Assembly (NCBI RefSeq): GCF_040802235.1
Contig: NC_133169.1
Span: 45,887,034-45,951,033, forward strand
Direction of reading: 5' to 3'
Length of the DNA stretch: 64,000 nucleotides
From: Manis javanica
Lineage: Eukaryota > Chordata > Mammalia > Pholidota > Manidae
Part shown: positions 25,533-37,110 of the stretch, piece after piece
How positions within the stretch are numbered: position 1 is the first letter of the stretch
Layout of the letters: every line of letters starts with the position of its first letter
Made by a program: the position numbers and the translations under genes
Notes under the pieces: generated by a model
The model's input: only the letters and a program-made list of their open reading frames with translations
Told to the model about the DNA's origin: nothing
Databases searched by the model: none

Positions 25533-26049
25533 CAGGGAAGCCGAAAGGCAGATTACTCCCATGTAAACACCACTTGATTTTCTTAGTTCCCACTCCCTGC
25601 ACCTGACTAATTAAAACTCCAGTTTCCTAAATTCCAGATCAGGGTCTCCAGTAGTATTTTTATTTCTCAGTTAAAAATAGCTTTAGATTTCCACAAGTTG
25701 GAAAAATTCTATTTAAAGTGGGGAAAATATAGTGGATTACTGATAAATTTTATATTTTGTTCACTTTTGTATTTACAAGCTGGATTATCTGAGATTTTAC
25801 CCAACAAATATGGATCAAAAAGTGAGAAAACTTCTTCTTAACCATATAAACTCAATCTCACTGGCGATTTCTGGGCAACACCTACAAGTCTCTCAGTTGC
25901 TTCACCCAGAGAGCAATGTACTCATTATTAGCCCTATTTGTCGTTGGGAGAAGTATTTTCCTAGGGCACTGAATCCCCAGTTTATGCTAACAATGCAACA
26001 AGCGTGTTCACAGGATTAGATGCAACTCTGAATGATACCCACTGGGATT
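25532..26049. other. Unassigned DNA
   Basis: No gene or repeat family recognised. Confidence 0.4.
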
Positions 26050-26560
26050 ATAGTAAGAGGTCATCATGCTGAAGCAGAATGGTGAACATACGTGGATGCG
26101 GGCAAGGGGTCAATAGCTTCAAATTCAGCATCGACCATCATTGTATGTCAGGAATTGCAGATTAAAACCACAATGACAAACCATTACATTTCTACCCAAA
26201 ATGTCAAATTTAATGACATTTTTGATATGTGATACATGGTGTGACGGATCTGAAGCAAACTGAACTTTCACATGCCAGTGGTAAGAAATATATTGATAAC
26301 CAACAACTTTGAATATATGCTTATCATAAATCAACAATTCCACCCTTGTACTTACCCAACTGAAATACCTGCATGTGGGTTACAAACACATTCCCAAGGA
26401 TGTTGAGAAACAACGTCACTTGTAAAGGGGAGACAGTAATCATTTCCAATGTTCATCAACATCAGAATGGAGAAATGCACTTTGGCACATTCATACAGGG
26501 AAAAAACAAACAACATTTAAAACGATAGACATAGAACTAGTGAAACAATTTGCGTTTGGG
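26050..26560 (+). mobile_element. Very old L1-like fragment
   Basis: Sense L1 order is just visible ('ttgcagattaaaaccacaat' near 26155, a counterpart of the 'caacaattccacccttgtac' segment near 26332, 'aatggagaaatgcac' near 26466). Strongly diverged. Confidence 0.55.
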
Positions 26561-27565
26561 TTAAACAGTTTTATTATGAACACCTCAATGTGTTTATGTA
26601 CTTTACTTGAATGGCATTTTATTATTAAAAACTTTGAAGAAATAAAACCATCCTCTACACAGTTCATACAAAAGGATAGATCAAATGATGAACTTTGGTG
26701 TCACCTCACTTTGTCAAAGTCATTTACCTCATATTGGCGCTCCAACCTTAACTGTTGAGCATTCAGTGCCCAAAGTTGACTTTCTAGATACCATTTATGA
26801 TATCTTCACTAAGTTCTACTATCAGGTATGCAAATGTCCAAAGCAAACATGTGTATTTTATGGATTCCATCCATACACCGCAAATTTCCATGATATTAAG
26901 GGTCAATTATTGCAGGCAGCAGGATAGAGCATATATCCAAGTGGGGTTCCCAGGCAGGAAACTTCCATGGTACCACAGTGTTGTCATGCAACACCTGGCA
27001 ACTGCACTTCCTGGTTTGATAAATGTCTCAAAAAGTTGAGAGCAGGTGTCAGACTGTTCCCCTATCCAGAGCATTCTTCAGATTACATTAGATAAAGGGA
27101 CAGTAGGAGCAGCCGATGGAATCTTGTAGCACAGCTCAGGTCTATTCCACTTCACCTGTACCACCTCACAACAGTTGCCATAGTGACAGAGTTACAAGTG
27201 TGCAAGCACATTCCAGGTTTCTCTTGGAAAAATGCAGCCTTAAGTAAGTAACTATGGAGTGAATGGAGGAGATATTTGAAGATTCTGGAAATTAAACAGT
27301 AGCAGGGAACTTTTGAGATGTACACCAGAAACTGAACTAACAATGAGAGAGCAGTAAGTTTTGAAATAAGAATGATGAAAAAATACAAGAGTTTGAATTT
27401 GTCCCATTGGTTTACAATGGTTGCAAAGATAAAAACATAGAAAAAAAGACATAAATAGAGATAATTCAAATGGCTTATTTATTGGTCAAATTCTATATTC
27501 TACTTAAAATTGAAAAATATTGATTCCAGTTTATCTGTGAAAAAAATGAGTGTATGTTGTTGTGT
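26561..27565. other. Unassigned DNA
   Basis: About 1 kb of moderate GC content with no supported gene. Short open frames at 26540-27039 overlap one another and have no recognisable domain. Confidence 0.4.
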
Positions 27566-27569
27566 TAGG

Positions 27570-27860
27570 AAATATTCCCTTTAGTTTTGCTATATATTGA
27601 GATATACTTGATGTCTGATACATTGATTTCATATGTACAACACAGTGATTTAACAAACACACATATATACACATATATATTCTTAAATATTCACCACACT
27701 GTTTAGTTACCTCTCTACATACAAATAAATTAAAACATTATTGACTTTATTTCCCATGCTTTATTTCCATTTTTGTGACTAATTTATTTTGTAATAAGAA
27801 CGTTGTACTTCTATATTCTCTTCACCAATTCTCCAGTCTCTATCCCACTGACCGTGACGC
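27570..27860 (-). mobile_element. L1 3' end, minus strand
   Basis: Antisense L1 tail pattern ('catatgtacaacacagtgat' near 27630, 'tgactaatttattttgtaat' near 27777). It borders the outer edge of duplicon copy C. Confidence 0.7.
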
Positions 27861-28022
27861 CCACACAAACACTGCTGTCCTTCTCCTTTATGTACTGAAA
27901 GGCAGATGCTCCGAAATGTCATGTGCTCCACTTTGAAATACTGACCTTATTATGTATTTTGTGGTGTTAGAATCCACAGTCCTGTGATGGAAGTTTAAAA
28001 TAGTGATTCCGGACTGTAACCC

Positions 28023-28628
28023 TGAGGTGGGGCAGAGACGTGGGAGAAGCAACACGATGAACTTTTCCTGCCTGTGAGGAAAATTGCTGAGATATAAACA
28101 GTATAGTAAGAGTAGGAAGACCTCCATTTTACGAGTAAGGTTCCATGTTAAAAAGCAGAGTTGAGAAGTAAGATCCCTAACATATTCTCTGGCAATCAGA
28201 CAATAGCCCAACAGCCTATCTCAAGGCAGAGCAGGCAGTCTTAACTGACATGTCCCCACTGCTTGAGGGTAACCACTATCTTGGAGAAGAACAGGACGAA
28301 TGAATTCCTTGTGTTGACTTTATTTAACAGAATTTGATGAAAGACTAATAAAAGAAGAGAGGGGACATGGTGTCTCAGCAGATATAAGCATTCTGGGACC
28401 ACTTAGCAAGTCTGCACCCCTAGCCCTTTTCCACATTCCTAAAAATCCTCAACTGCCTATAAATTCCCTAGACAGTGCACCACCACGGACTCACTTGTCC
28501 CCTCCTGGTATGCGCCAGGAGCTCTGTCCTCTCACTTTATCTCTAAATAAAAGCCTCTCCCTGGCTTTCCTATCCTGCATATTTGCAAAATTCACTCTTC
28601 AGCTCCCTGCACAAGAACGCTGGCATCA
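28023..28628 (+). mobile_element. Solo LTR candidate, 606 bp, in copy C
   Basis: Starts TGAGG and ends GCATCA, with a TATA-like TATAAATTCCC near 28458 and an AATAAA poly(A) signal near 28544 followed by CT-rich sequence, the usual U3-R-U5 layout of a class I (gammaretrovirus-like) LTR. The surrounding sequence is continuous in copy B (near 23240-23255, inverted), which serves as an empty site. No internal retroviral genes next to it. Insertion after the B/C duplication is the simplest reading. End points are good to a few bases. Confidence 0.7.
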
Positions 28629-28689
28629 GCATCTGGCCACGCTCCAGCACATCACCGATCCAAGCAGTTTGCTCGGTCACACAGAAATG

Positions 28690-28915
28690 TCAGGATTTGC
28701 ACACAGAATGCAAGAGACCCAAATAAAAGAGAAGTAACACATCTGCCTGGCCATAGGATACCATGGCAACTGCACACCCCTGTTCTAGCACTGAGGAAGC
28801 AGCGCTCAGCAAGCAGCCACAGCAGCCAACTGAAATCACTATTTCTTTGAATTTAGAGCCGGTGCGGCCATTTTTGTTGCCATGTCCTACATACCCTACT
28901 GCCACCAGGTTTAGT
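28690..28915 (+). other. Conserved GC-richer block shared by C and B
   Basis: Inverted counterpart of 22980-23215. Shares CAGCAGCC-type runs and a related open stretch (EEAALS-QPQQPTE). Function unknown. Confidence 0.35.
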
Positions 28916-29576
28916 CCTTCTGGCTTCCATCCAACTTCCTGGTGCCTCTTTCATGTATGATTGCTGTCAGTCTAATTTTACAGTAAACAACATAAAATGA
29001 CAAGTTATAGAGACATACTAATTAGCAAAACAAAAAATTAGTCCACCTGTCTGGTGTGTTTTGTCATCTACAGGGGGACTATTTTGCACTTGAATATGCA
29101 TCCACATGGCTGCTCAAGTGCCAGATACATCAAAAGAATTTGTTTAGGAATTTGTCAACTAATTGGGTCAGGTTTTCTCAGATTATCTTAAATTTCAAAG
29201 AAGAGAATATAGGTCAGAATTAGATTCCAGGGTGACTGTTTAACACAGTTATAACAGCAAGACCACAAAGAGTGTTACATTCTAATAAGGGGTGAAACAC
29301 CAAACAAATATTTGAGTATTTGGATTCTAAAATAAACAAATGATTGTTTTTTCAAGATTTTATTCCATTTTATACAGTAATCTATTTAACAAAATCCTGC
29401 ATTATTATTTTATAAAATGAGGACTGTGTTTTTCATACCACATGAAAATTATATGACAGATAATGAAAAAAAACACAAAACAAATAAAAAATTTATAATA
29501 CTAAAGTAGTACTATTACTTTATTTCCTTCATCAGAACTCTATGGATTTTCCCACTGTATAAAATCAAATGACAGG

Positions 29577-32534
29577 GAGAAAGGAAAAAATCACGATGGA
29601 CCCCACAAACACAAAGAATTATTAGAGAATACTATGAAAACGTATATGCTCACAAGCTGAAAAACCTATAACAAATGGACAACATCCTAGAAAAATATAA
29701 CCTTCCAAGACTGACCAAGGAAGAAACAGAAAATCTAAACAGACCAATTACCAGGAACGAAATTGAACTGGTAATCAAAAAACTACCCAAGAGCAAAACC
29801 CCCTGGCCAGATGGATTTACCATGGAATTTTATCAGACATACAGAGAAGACGTAACACCCATTCTCCTTAAAGTTTTCCAAAAAATAGAAGAGGAGTGAA
29901 TATTCCCAAACTCATTCAATGAAGCCAGCATAACCCTAATACCAAAACGAGGCAAAGACCGCACCAAAAAAGAAAATTAGAGACCAATATCCCTGATGAA
30001 TGTAGATGCAAATATACTCAACAAAATATTAGCAAACCGAATTAAAATATACATCAAGAGGATCATACACCATTACCAAGTGGGATTCATCCCAGGGATG
30101 CAAGGATAGTACAACATTTGGAAATCCATCAACATCACCCACAACATAAACAAAAAGGACAAAAACCACATGGTCATCTCCATAGACGCTGAAAAAGCAG
30201 TCACAAAATTCAACATCCATTCATGATAAAAACTCTTAACAAAATTCGTATATATAGAGGGCAAGTACCTCAACACAATAAAGGCCATATATGATAAATC
30301 CACAGCCAACATCATACTGAACAGCGAGAAGTTGAAAGCTTTTCCTTTGAGATTGGGCACAAGACAGGAATGCCCACTCTCCCCACTGTTATTCAACATA
30401 GTACTGGAGGTCCTAGCCACAGCAATTAGACAAAACAAAGAAATACAAGGAATCCAGATTGGTAAAGAATAACTTAAACAGTCAGTATTTGCAGATGACA
30501 TGATATTGTTCATAAAAAATCCTAAAGATTCCACTTCAAAACTACTAGAACTAATATTGGAATTCAGCAAAGTTGCAGGATAAAAAATTAACACACAGGA
30601 ATCTGTGGCTTTCCTCTACACTAACAATGAACTAATAGAAAGAGAAATCAGGAAAACAATTCCATTCAGAATTGCATCAAAAAGAATAAAATACCTAGGA
30701 ATAAACCTAACCATGGAAGTGAAAGACTTATACCCTGAAAACTATAAGACACTCTTCAGAGAAATTAAAGAGGACACTAACAAATGGAAACTCATCCCAT
30801 GTTCTTGGCTAGGAAGAATTTTTATTGTCAAAATGGCCATCTGCCTAAAGCAATATATAGATTCAATGCAATCCCTATCAAATTACCAAGAGCATTCTTC
30901 AACGAACTGAAACAAATAGTTCAAAAATTCATATGGAACCACCAAAGACCCCAATTAGTCAAAGCAATCCTGTGAAGGAAGAATAAAGTGGGGGGTGATC
31001 TCACACTCCAACATTAAGCTCTACTACAAAGACACAGTAATCAAGACAATTTGGTACTGGCACAAGAACAGAGCCACAGACCAGTGGAACAGAGTAGAGA
31101 CTCCAGACATTAACCCAAACATATATGGTCAATTAATAAATGATAAAGGAGCCATGGACATACAATGGGGAAATGACAGCCTCTTGAACAGTTGGTGTTG
31201 GGAAAAATGGACAGCTACATATAAGAGAATGAAACTAAACCATTGTCTAACCCCATACACCAAAGTAAATTCAAAAGGGATCAAAGACCTGAATGTAAAT
31301 CATGAAACCATAAAACTCTTACAAAAAAAACATAGGCAAAAATCTCTTGGACATAAACATGAGTGCCATCTTCATGAACATATCTCCTTGGGCAAGGGAA
31401 ACAAAATCAAAAATGAACAAGTGGGACTATATCTAGCTAAAAAGCTTCTGTACAGGAAAGGCCACCATCAATAGAACAGAAAGGTATCCTACAGTATGGG
31501 ACATCCGGTAAAGGGTTGACATCCAAAATATATAAAGAGCTCATGTACCTCAACAAACAAAAAGCAAATAATCCAATTAAGAAATGGGCAGAGGAGCTGA
31601 ATAGACAGCTCTCCAAAGAAGAAATTCAGATGGCCAACAGACACATGAAAAGATGCTCCACATCGCTGGTCATCAGAAAATGCAAATTAAAACCACAATG
31701 AGATATCTCCTCACACCGGTAAGGATTGCCACCATCCAAAAGACAAACAACAACAAATGTTGATGAGGTTGTGGAGAAAGGGGAACCCTCCTACACTGCT
31801 GGTGGGAATGCAAATTAGTTCAACCACTGTGGAAAGCAGTATGGAGGTTCCTCAAAAAGCTCAAAATAGAAATACCATTTGACCCAGGAATTCCATTTCT
31901 AGGAATTTACCCTAAGAATGCAGCATCCCAGTTTTAAAAAGACATATGCACCCCATGTTTATCGCAGCACTATTTACAATAGCCAAGAAATGGAAGCAAC
32001 CTAAGTGTCCATCAATAGATGAATGGATAAAGAAGTTGTGGTACACATACACAATGGAATATTGTTCAGCCATAAGATGAAAACAAATCCTACCATTTGC
32101 AAAAACATGGATGGAGCTAGAGGGTATTATGCTCAGTGAAATAAGCCAGGTGGAGAAAGACAAGTAACAAATGATTTCACTCATATGTGGAGTATAAGGA
32201 CAAAGAAAAAACTGAAGGAACAAAACAGCAGCAGAATCACAGAACCCAAGAATGGATTAACAGTTACCAAAGGGAAAGGGACTGGGCAGGAGGGGTGGGA
32301 AGGGAGGGTTAAGGTGGGGGGAGAAAGAGGGCATTACATTTAGCATGTATAATGTGGGGGGAGGCACAGGGAGGGTGGTGAACACAGATAAGACAAGTAG
32401 TGACTCTACTGCATCTTACTACGCTGATGGATAGTGATTGTAATGGCGTTTGTCCGGGGTCATGCGGAAGGGGGGAGCCTAGTAAACATAATATTCCTCA
32501 TGTAATTGTAGATTAATGATACAAAAAAATAATA
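29577..32534 (+). mobile_element. 5'-truncated L1, 2.96 kb, in copy C
   Basis: Begins inside ORF2 before the reverse-transcriptase core and runs to the 3' end. Visible parts: RT segment with the FADD catalytic motif near 30489-30500, the C-terminal ORF2 region to about 32190, a G-rich 3' UTR at 32270-32360, and a tail ending 'aaaaaaataataaa'. Several frameshifts and stops break ORF2 into open pieces at 29675-29899, 30605-30910, 30995-31474 and 31516-31701. Flanks AAATGACAGG (29567-29576) and AAATGATGGG (32535-32544) fit a diverged target-site duplication, and copy B (near 22335-22345) is the empty site. It belongs to the same young-looking family as 42132-43532. Confidence 0.92.
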
Positions 32535-33884
32535 AAATGATGGGCAGTGGACCTGCCACTTCTATGAAGAGCCCTGGAATGCTGCAGATGATGTATTTCA
32601 GTGCAATGCAGGGCTTTGGAAAATGAAATTGTTTCCAAAGTATGGCAGGAGATGTGCACACAGCCTAGCTGATGTGGTACAAGTATGTATGATGAGGCAT
32701 TCATTTCATAAATATTTGAAAATGACTTGGAAAATTAATTACATCCAGAGAAGGAGTTAACAGGATGTCTTTGAATAATGTAAGAACAATTCAGTAGTGA
32801 TAAAAGAAGGACAGGATGCAGAAAAGAGGAAGAGAGAAGACAGTGAATGCCAAGGAGTGCAAGGGGATCAGAAATGCAGAGAGAAACCATCTGACTGGGG
32901 ACGAAAACTGGAAGGTAATTGGGATCCCCAGGTTGGGGGAAACTATGAAGAAAATGATCCATGATTGTAGATAAAGCTAAGAATCACGTAAGTATTAGTG
33001 AACAGAGAAAATAATCCTATTTCTAGATGTGATAGGAAAAGTAAACAACATAAAATGGAGTGTTCAAGATGCACCATCCCCTCAGAACCAACAGCTGTCT
33101 GATCACACTTAGTCTGTGTGGTTGGGGAAAATTGACACCAAAAATTCATGGCAGCTGATAAGAATATGTGCATGTGTTAAAATATGGTGCTTTTAGTTTT
33201 GAAAATGATAAGTTAAAAAGGCAATAATATAGTGAACTGAATTAGATTACTAAATCACAGATTGAGAAAGTAAGTCCTCTTTTTGGAGACATAGATAGAT
33301 CTGAGAATGGACAGGGTTACCAAAAATGAAGAAAAGCAGAGAAATATACAGTAAGTGGAAGCAAAAACTGACAGACAGGTTGAGTGAAATGATGTTATAA
33401 AAGATTTATTGGTATAGGCAGTCAATCGCAAAAGGCTATTGCCATTTTCAAAAAAATGAAATAAAACAAGTATCAATGGAAATAGATTTAGATAGAGATT
33501 TAAAGTGTAGATAAAAGTAAAGATGATACAGGTATACCTACAGATATGGATATCTATGAATGTGAACAAAAGCCAAAGTTGACTTACATGATGGGCTCGC
33601 GTTATACCTCCTAATAGTGTGATTAATGTTCTCTGCTGCTTATGGAAATGTCTATTTGGGGACAATACATTTTAAATTCCCCTTTGAAAGAGATAGACAT
33701 ATAACCATACAGATAGGCATGGTTACACTTACCTGTATGTTCACATGTTTATAAATTACAATGTATATGTAAGTATATATTCTGTGTCGGTTAAAAATTA
33801 TTTTATATAAATTCTTCTCATCAATGTGTTCTAAAATGAATACAGACTTTTTCTGTTTTACTCTTACACTCAGTGTAAACATGC
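32535..33884. other. Region 3' of OR copy C
   Basis: Duplicon sequence matching 20960-22330 (B, inverted) and 2040-3370 (A). No gene. The first roughly 40-50 bp after the OR stop (to about 33840) resemble A, while the sequence further out resembles B. Confidence 0.6.
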
Positions 33885-34811
33885 TCAGTGACATAAGACC
33901 CTGCCGAGTGCCCCTTTCACCTCTGTGTTCCTCAAGCTGTAGATCATCGGGTTTAGTATTGGGGTGATAACCCCATAGAGCATGGCGATGAGTCTGTCCC
34001 TGTCTGGGGAGTGGTGACTTGAAGAGGGATGAATGTAGGTGAAGATGGCTGTGCCATAGAACAAACAGACCACCAGGAGGCGGGAGGCACATGTGGAGAA
34101 GGCTTTTTGCTTCCCTTCCAGTGACTGGATCTTTAGGATGGTGGATATGATGTAAATGTAAGAGATGAAGGTGGTTAGGAAGGCACCAATTCCCGAGACA
34201 CCTCCTACCACTAAAACAAGCATTTCTGCCATGTAGGTGGATGAGCAGGAGAGGGCCACCACTGGGGGGATGTCACAGTAGAACTGGTTAACCTGATTGG
34301 ATTTGCAGGAAGACAGGCGGAAGGTGGATAACGTATGGAGGAGGGAATGGAGAAACCCTGCTGCCCAGGTCCCAGCTGCCAGCTGGGCACAGCGAGCCTT
34401 GGTCATGATGAGGGTGTAATGGAGCGGGAAGCAGATGGCCACGTACTGGTCATAAGCCATGACAGTGAGAAGGAAGACCTCAGTCACCACCAGGGCCACC
34501 AGAAAATAAAGCTGCAAAGCACAGCCCAGGAAGGAAATGCTGTGATTCCCAGTCAAGAGGTTGTCCAGCATCCTGGGGATAGTAGCTGATGGGCAGAATA
34601 TGTCTAAGAGGGACAGATTGGCCAGGAAGTAATACATGGGTGTGTGCAGCCTCTTCTCCATTCCGATGGCCAAGAGAATGGCCCCGTTTCCCACCAAGGT
34701 GACCTGGTGGGTGACGGCAAAGACCACAGAGAGAGGACAGCGCACCTCGGGGAGGTCAGAGAGCCCCGTGAGGATAAAGTGAGTCACGGGGATGAGATTG
34801 TAGCCGTCTAT
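33885..34811 (-). pseudogene. Olfactory receptor with open frame but no ATG (copy C)
   Basis: The 309-codon frame is open from the splice acceptor to a stop at 33885-33887 and carries GN in TM1, LHTPMYYFL, C97, [14 protein letters not shown] and NPMIY. However, the codon that is ATG in copy A is ATA here (34809-34811), as in B, and no ATG lies upstream in the exon. The DRY motif reads MAYDQY (Arg to Gln at residue 122), a change expected to weaken G-protein coupling, and the N-terminal sequon is lost (NLI). So I call it a probable pseudogene. The alternative is that an upstream exon supplies the start, which would keep the protein expressible. Residues 1-98 are B-like and residues from about 139 on are A-like. 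Confidence 0.75.
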
Positions 34812-34834
34812 CCCCTCTCTCCACAGGGGTCTTT

Positions 34835-34836
34835 CT
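34835..34836 (-). promoter_or_regulatory. Splice acceptor of OR copy C
   Basis: Minus strand CTTCCTCCCCTCCAG then AAAGACCCC, nearly identical to copy B. The reading frame stays open through the exon side, so a spliced-in upstream ATG is possible. Confidence 0.55.
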
Positions 34837-35249
34837 GGAGGGGAGGAAGTCAACAAGCACAGGTTAGAGAAAAAACAAGGGAACTATTTATTAGAAATTT
34901 GAAAAATATTGTGTGTGGTTGGTGATGAATATGTTATCCATATATTAATTAAAAATTCCGATTATTAGAACTGTTGTTAAAACATCTTCTGATTTCATGT
35001 TGTTGCTTGTAATACTCATTCTCACATCCTTACACTAAGGAAGCCCTCTGCATCCCGAAGGAGATGTTAAAAATGCACCTTCTTCATAAAATTATTGTGT
35101 ATTCACCAGTGTTTGGGATTCCACAATTCAGTGAGAGCTACCTTTGTGTTCTCCACACTTAGTTGGTCATTTACCTTATTTTGCTTTGTAGTATCTCACT
35201 GTGTAGAATTTTATGCACTATCTCCAGTTTAACCACATCAATGGCAGAA

Positions 35250-35530
35250 GCTATGTATTTTTAAGGTATATAATTTCACGGTAAAAAAATTTTGCAGTAT
35301 ACTTCTTATACAATATTATATTGTTTTTAGCTGCATAACAGAATGACTCAATAATTACATTAATTGTTGCTCACCATAGTAAATGTACCCATTACTGCAA
35401 TTATGACATATTATTGGTCATATTCTCTACGTTGTACTTCCACTCTTACAGCTAATGCATTTTGTCATTTGTAGTTTGTACCTTTTTATCCTCTTCACCT
35501 TTTTTCACCCATCCTCCTCCCCCATGATTT
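35250..35530 (-). mobile_element. Old L1 3' end shared by the duplicon copies
   Basis: Counterpart of 4750-5040 (A) and 19300-19570 (B). Confidence 0.65.
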
Positions 35531-35809
35531 CACTTTCATGTACAACAACAAAAACCCACAAACGATAATAAATAAATACGTGATATATATTTTAATAACT
35601 GATAGCAATGAGCAGACATAAAAAGAATAATTATCAAGAGTTTGTACATTGAAAAGAATGAATGGTGTGTCTCCTGTTTATACAAATGTGTTGGTGAGAA
35701 TAAATATAGAAATGGTTTTATAACTTAGAATCATTATCATTGCAGTATGAATTTTAGCAGGTGTTTTCCAGAATTAGTATATTTTTAAAAAATATTTTAC
35801 CCTAAAAGA

Positions 35810-36110
35810 CATAAGCAAACAAATATAACAGAAATAGACTCATAAACAAAGAACAGATACTGGTTACCATTGGTGATCCAGATGCAAAGATGTCTTGAAT
35901 AAGAGGTATAAACTTGTCATATTAAAATAATTTAATCAGAAAGATGGAGGTACAGCATAGGCAAGAGAACTAACAACATTGTAGTATAATTTCGTGGTGA
36001 CACAGTCACTACCCTTACCGTGTTGAATATTTGGTCATGGCTACAATTTTTGGGTCACTTGGGTGTGAAACCAACATAGTATTGTATCTCATCAATATTT
36101 CATTAAAAAA
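35810..36110 (+). mobile_element. Old L1 3' end shared by the duplicon copies
   Basis: Contains 'cagaaatagactcataaac' near 35830. Counterpart of 5280-5580 (A) and 18770-19060 (B). Confidence 0.7.
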
Positions 36111-36819
36111 CTAAAATAAGAAAGGAAAATAAAACCAGTTCAATAGTGTCTAAATGTGAGTGAAACTGGAAAGTAATACATTGGCATGATATTCAAATCC
36201 CATTACCCTTAAAACAAACATGTCGTCATATGTGTAATTATTCAAGGAAGTGTGAGGGTACAAAATTATGTATGGCTTAAGCTTTTGACCATAGTAACAC
36301 ATTTAATTATTGAATTGCATTTGTATTTACAATAACTTTAACTGAATATCTAAATATCATTTCTATAGTCTTTTGGTCACTATGAAAACTATGTTTTTAA
36401 ATATCACATGTGTATGGTAGAAAAAGAGAAAGATGATTAGAAACTATAAATATTTTAAATGGTTCAACCTCAATACGTATTTCATCTACTGGAAATTATT
36501 AATGATATATCTGATGGGATTAAATGCATAGTATAAATAATACAAACTACCTGTAATGATTTATTTATACAAATGAAATGAAATTATTATCTATCATATT
36601 TTTTAATGTAGTGTTTCATTATATTCTTCCTTCTTTTCTTGGTCTTTTTCTTTTCTTTCCTATTCTTTCTCTCTTTCCTTCTCACTTCCATTCTTTCTGC
36701 CAGCCTATCTGTCTGTTTTTTGAAAACTGAAGGAATCATTATGGATGTCAATCTTTAATTTTACTATTTCATACATATTCCATAAAATGAATAAACTCTT
36801 TGATAGTTACCTGTGGGCA

Positions 36820-37110
36820 ACTACTCCTTAACTTTATTTAGTTGAAATATAATTAATGTACACTTTATATTGTTTTCAGTGTACAACTTAGTGATTTGAC
36901 AATGATATCCATTGCTAAAGGCTCACCATGACAAATGAAGATACTATCTGCAGATAATATACAATTATTCCACAATATTATTTATTATACTCCATATACT
37001 GTACTTTCATCTCCATGGCTAATTTATTTCATAATGGGAAGCCTGCACCTCTTTATCCCCTTCACCCATTCTGAGCACCCTCCCATCCCTCTTCCCCATG
37101 TAATACTTAA
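36820..37110 (-). mobile_element. Old L1 3' end shared by the duplicon copies
   Basis: Contains 'gcctgcacctctttatcccc' near 37043 in antisense. Counterpart of 6270-6560 (A) and 17720-18010 (B). Confidence 0.7.

Noticed and set aside
25345-25602. Open frames with His-Thr or Cys-Val repeats
   Set aside because: Simply translations of the CA microsatellite.
29675-31701. Open frames at 29675, 30605, 30995 and 31516 as separate genes
   Set aside because: They are pieces of one decayed L1 ORF2.
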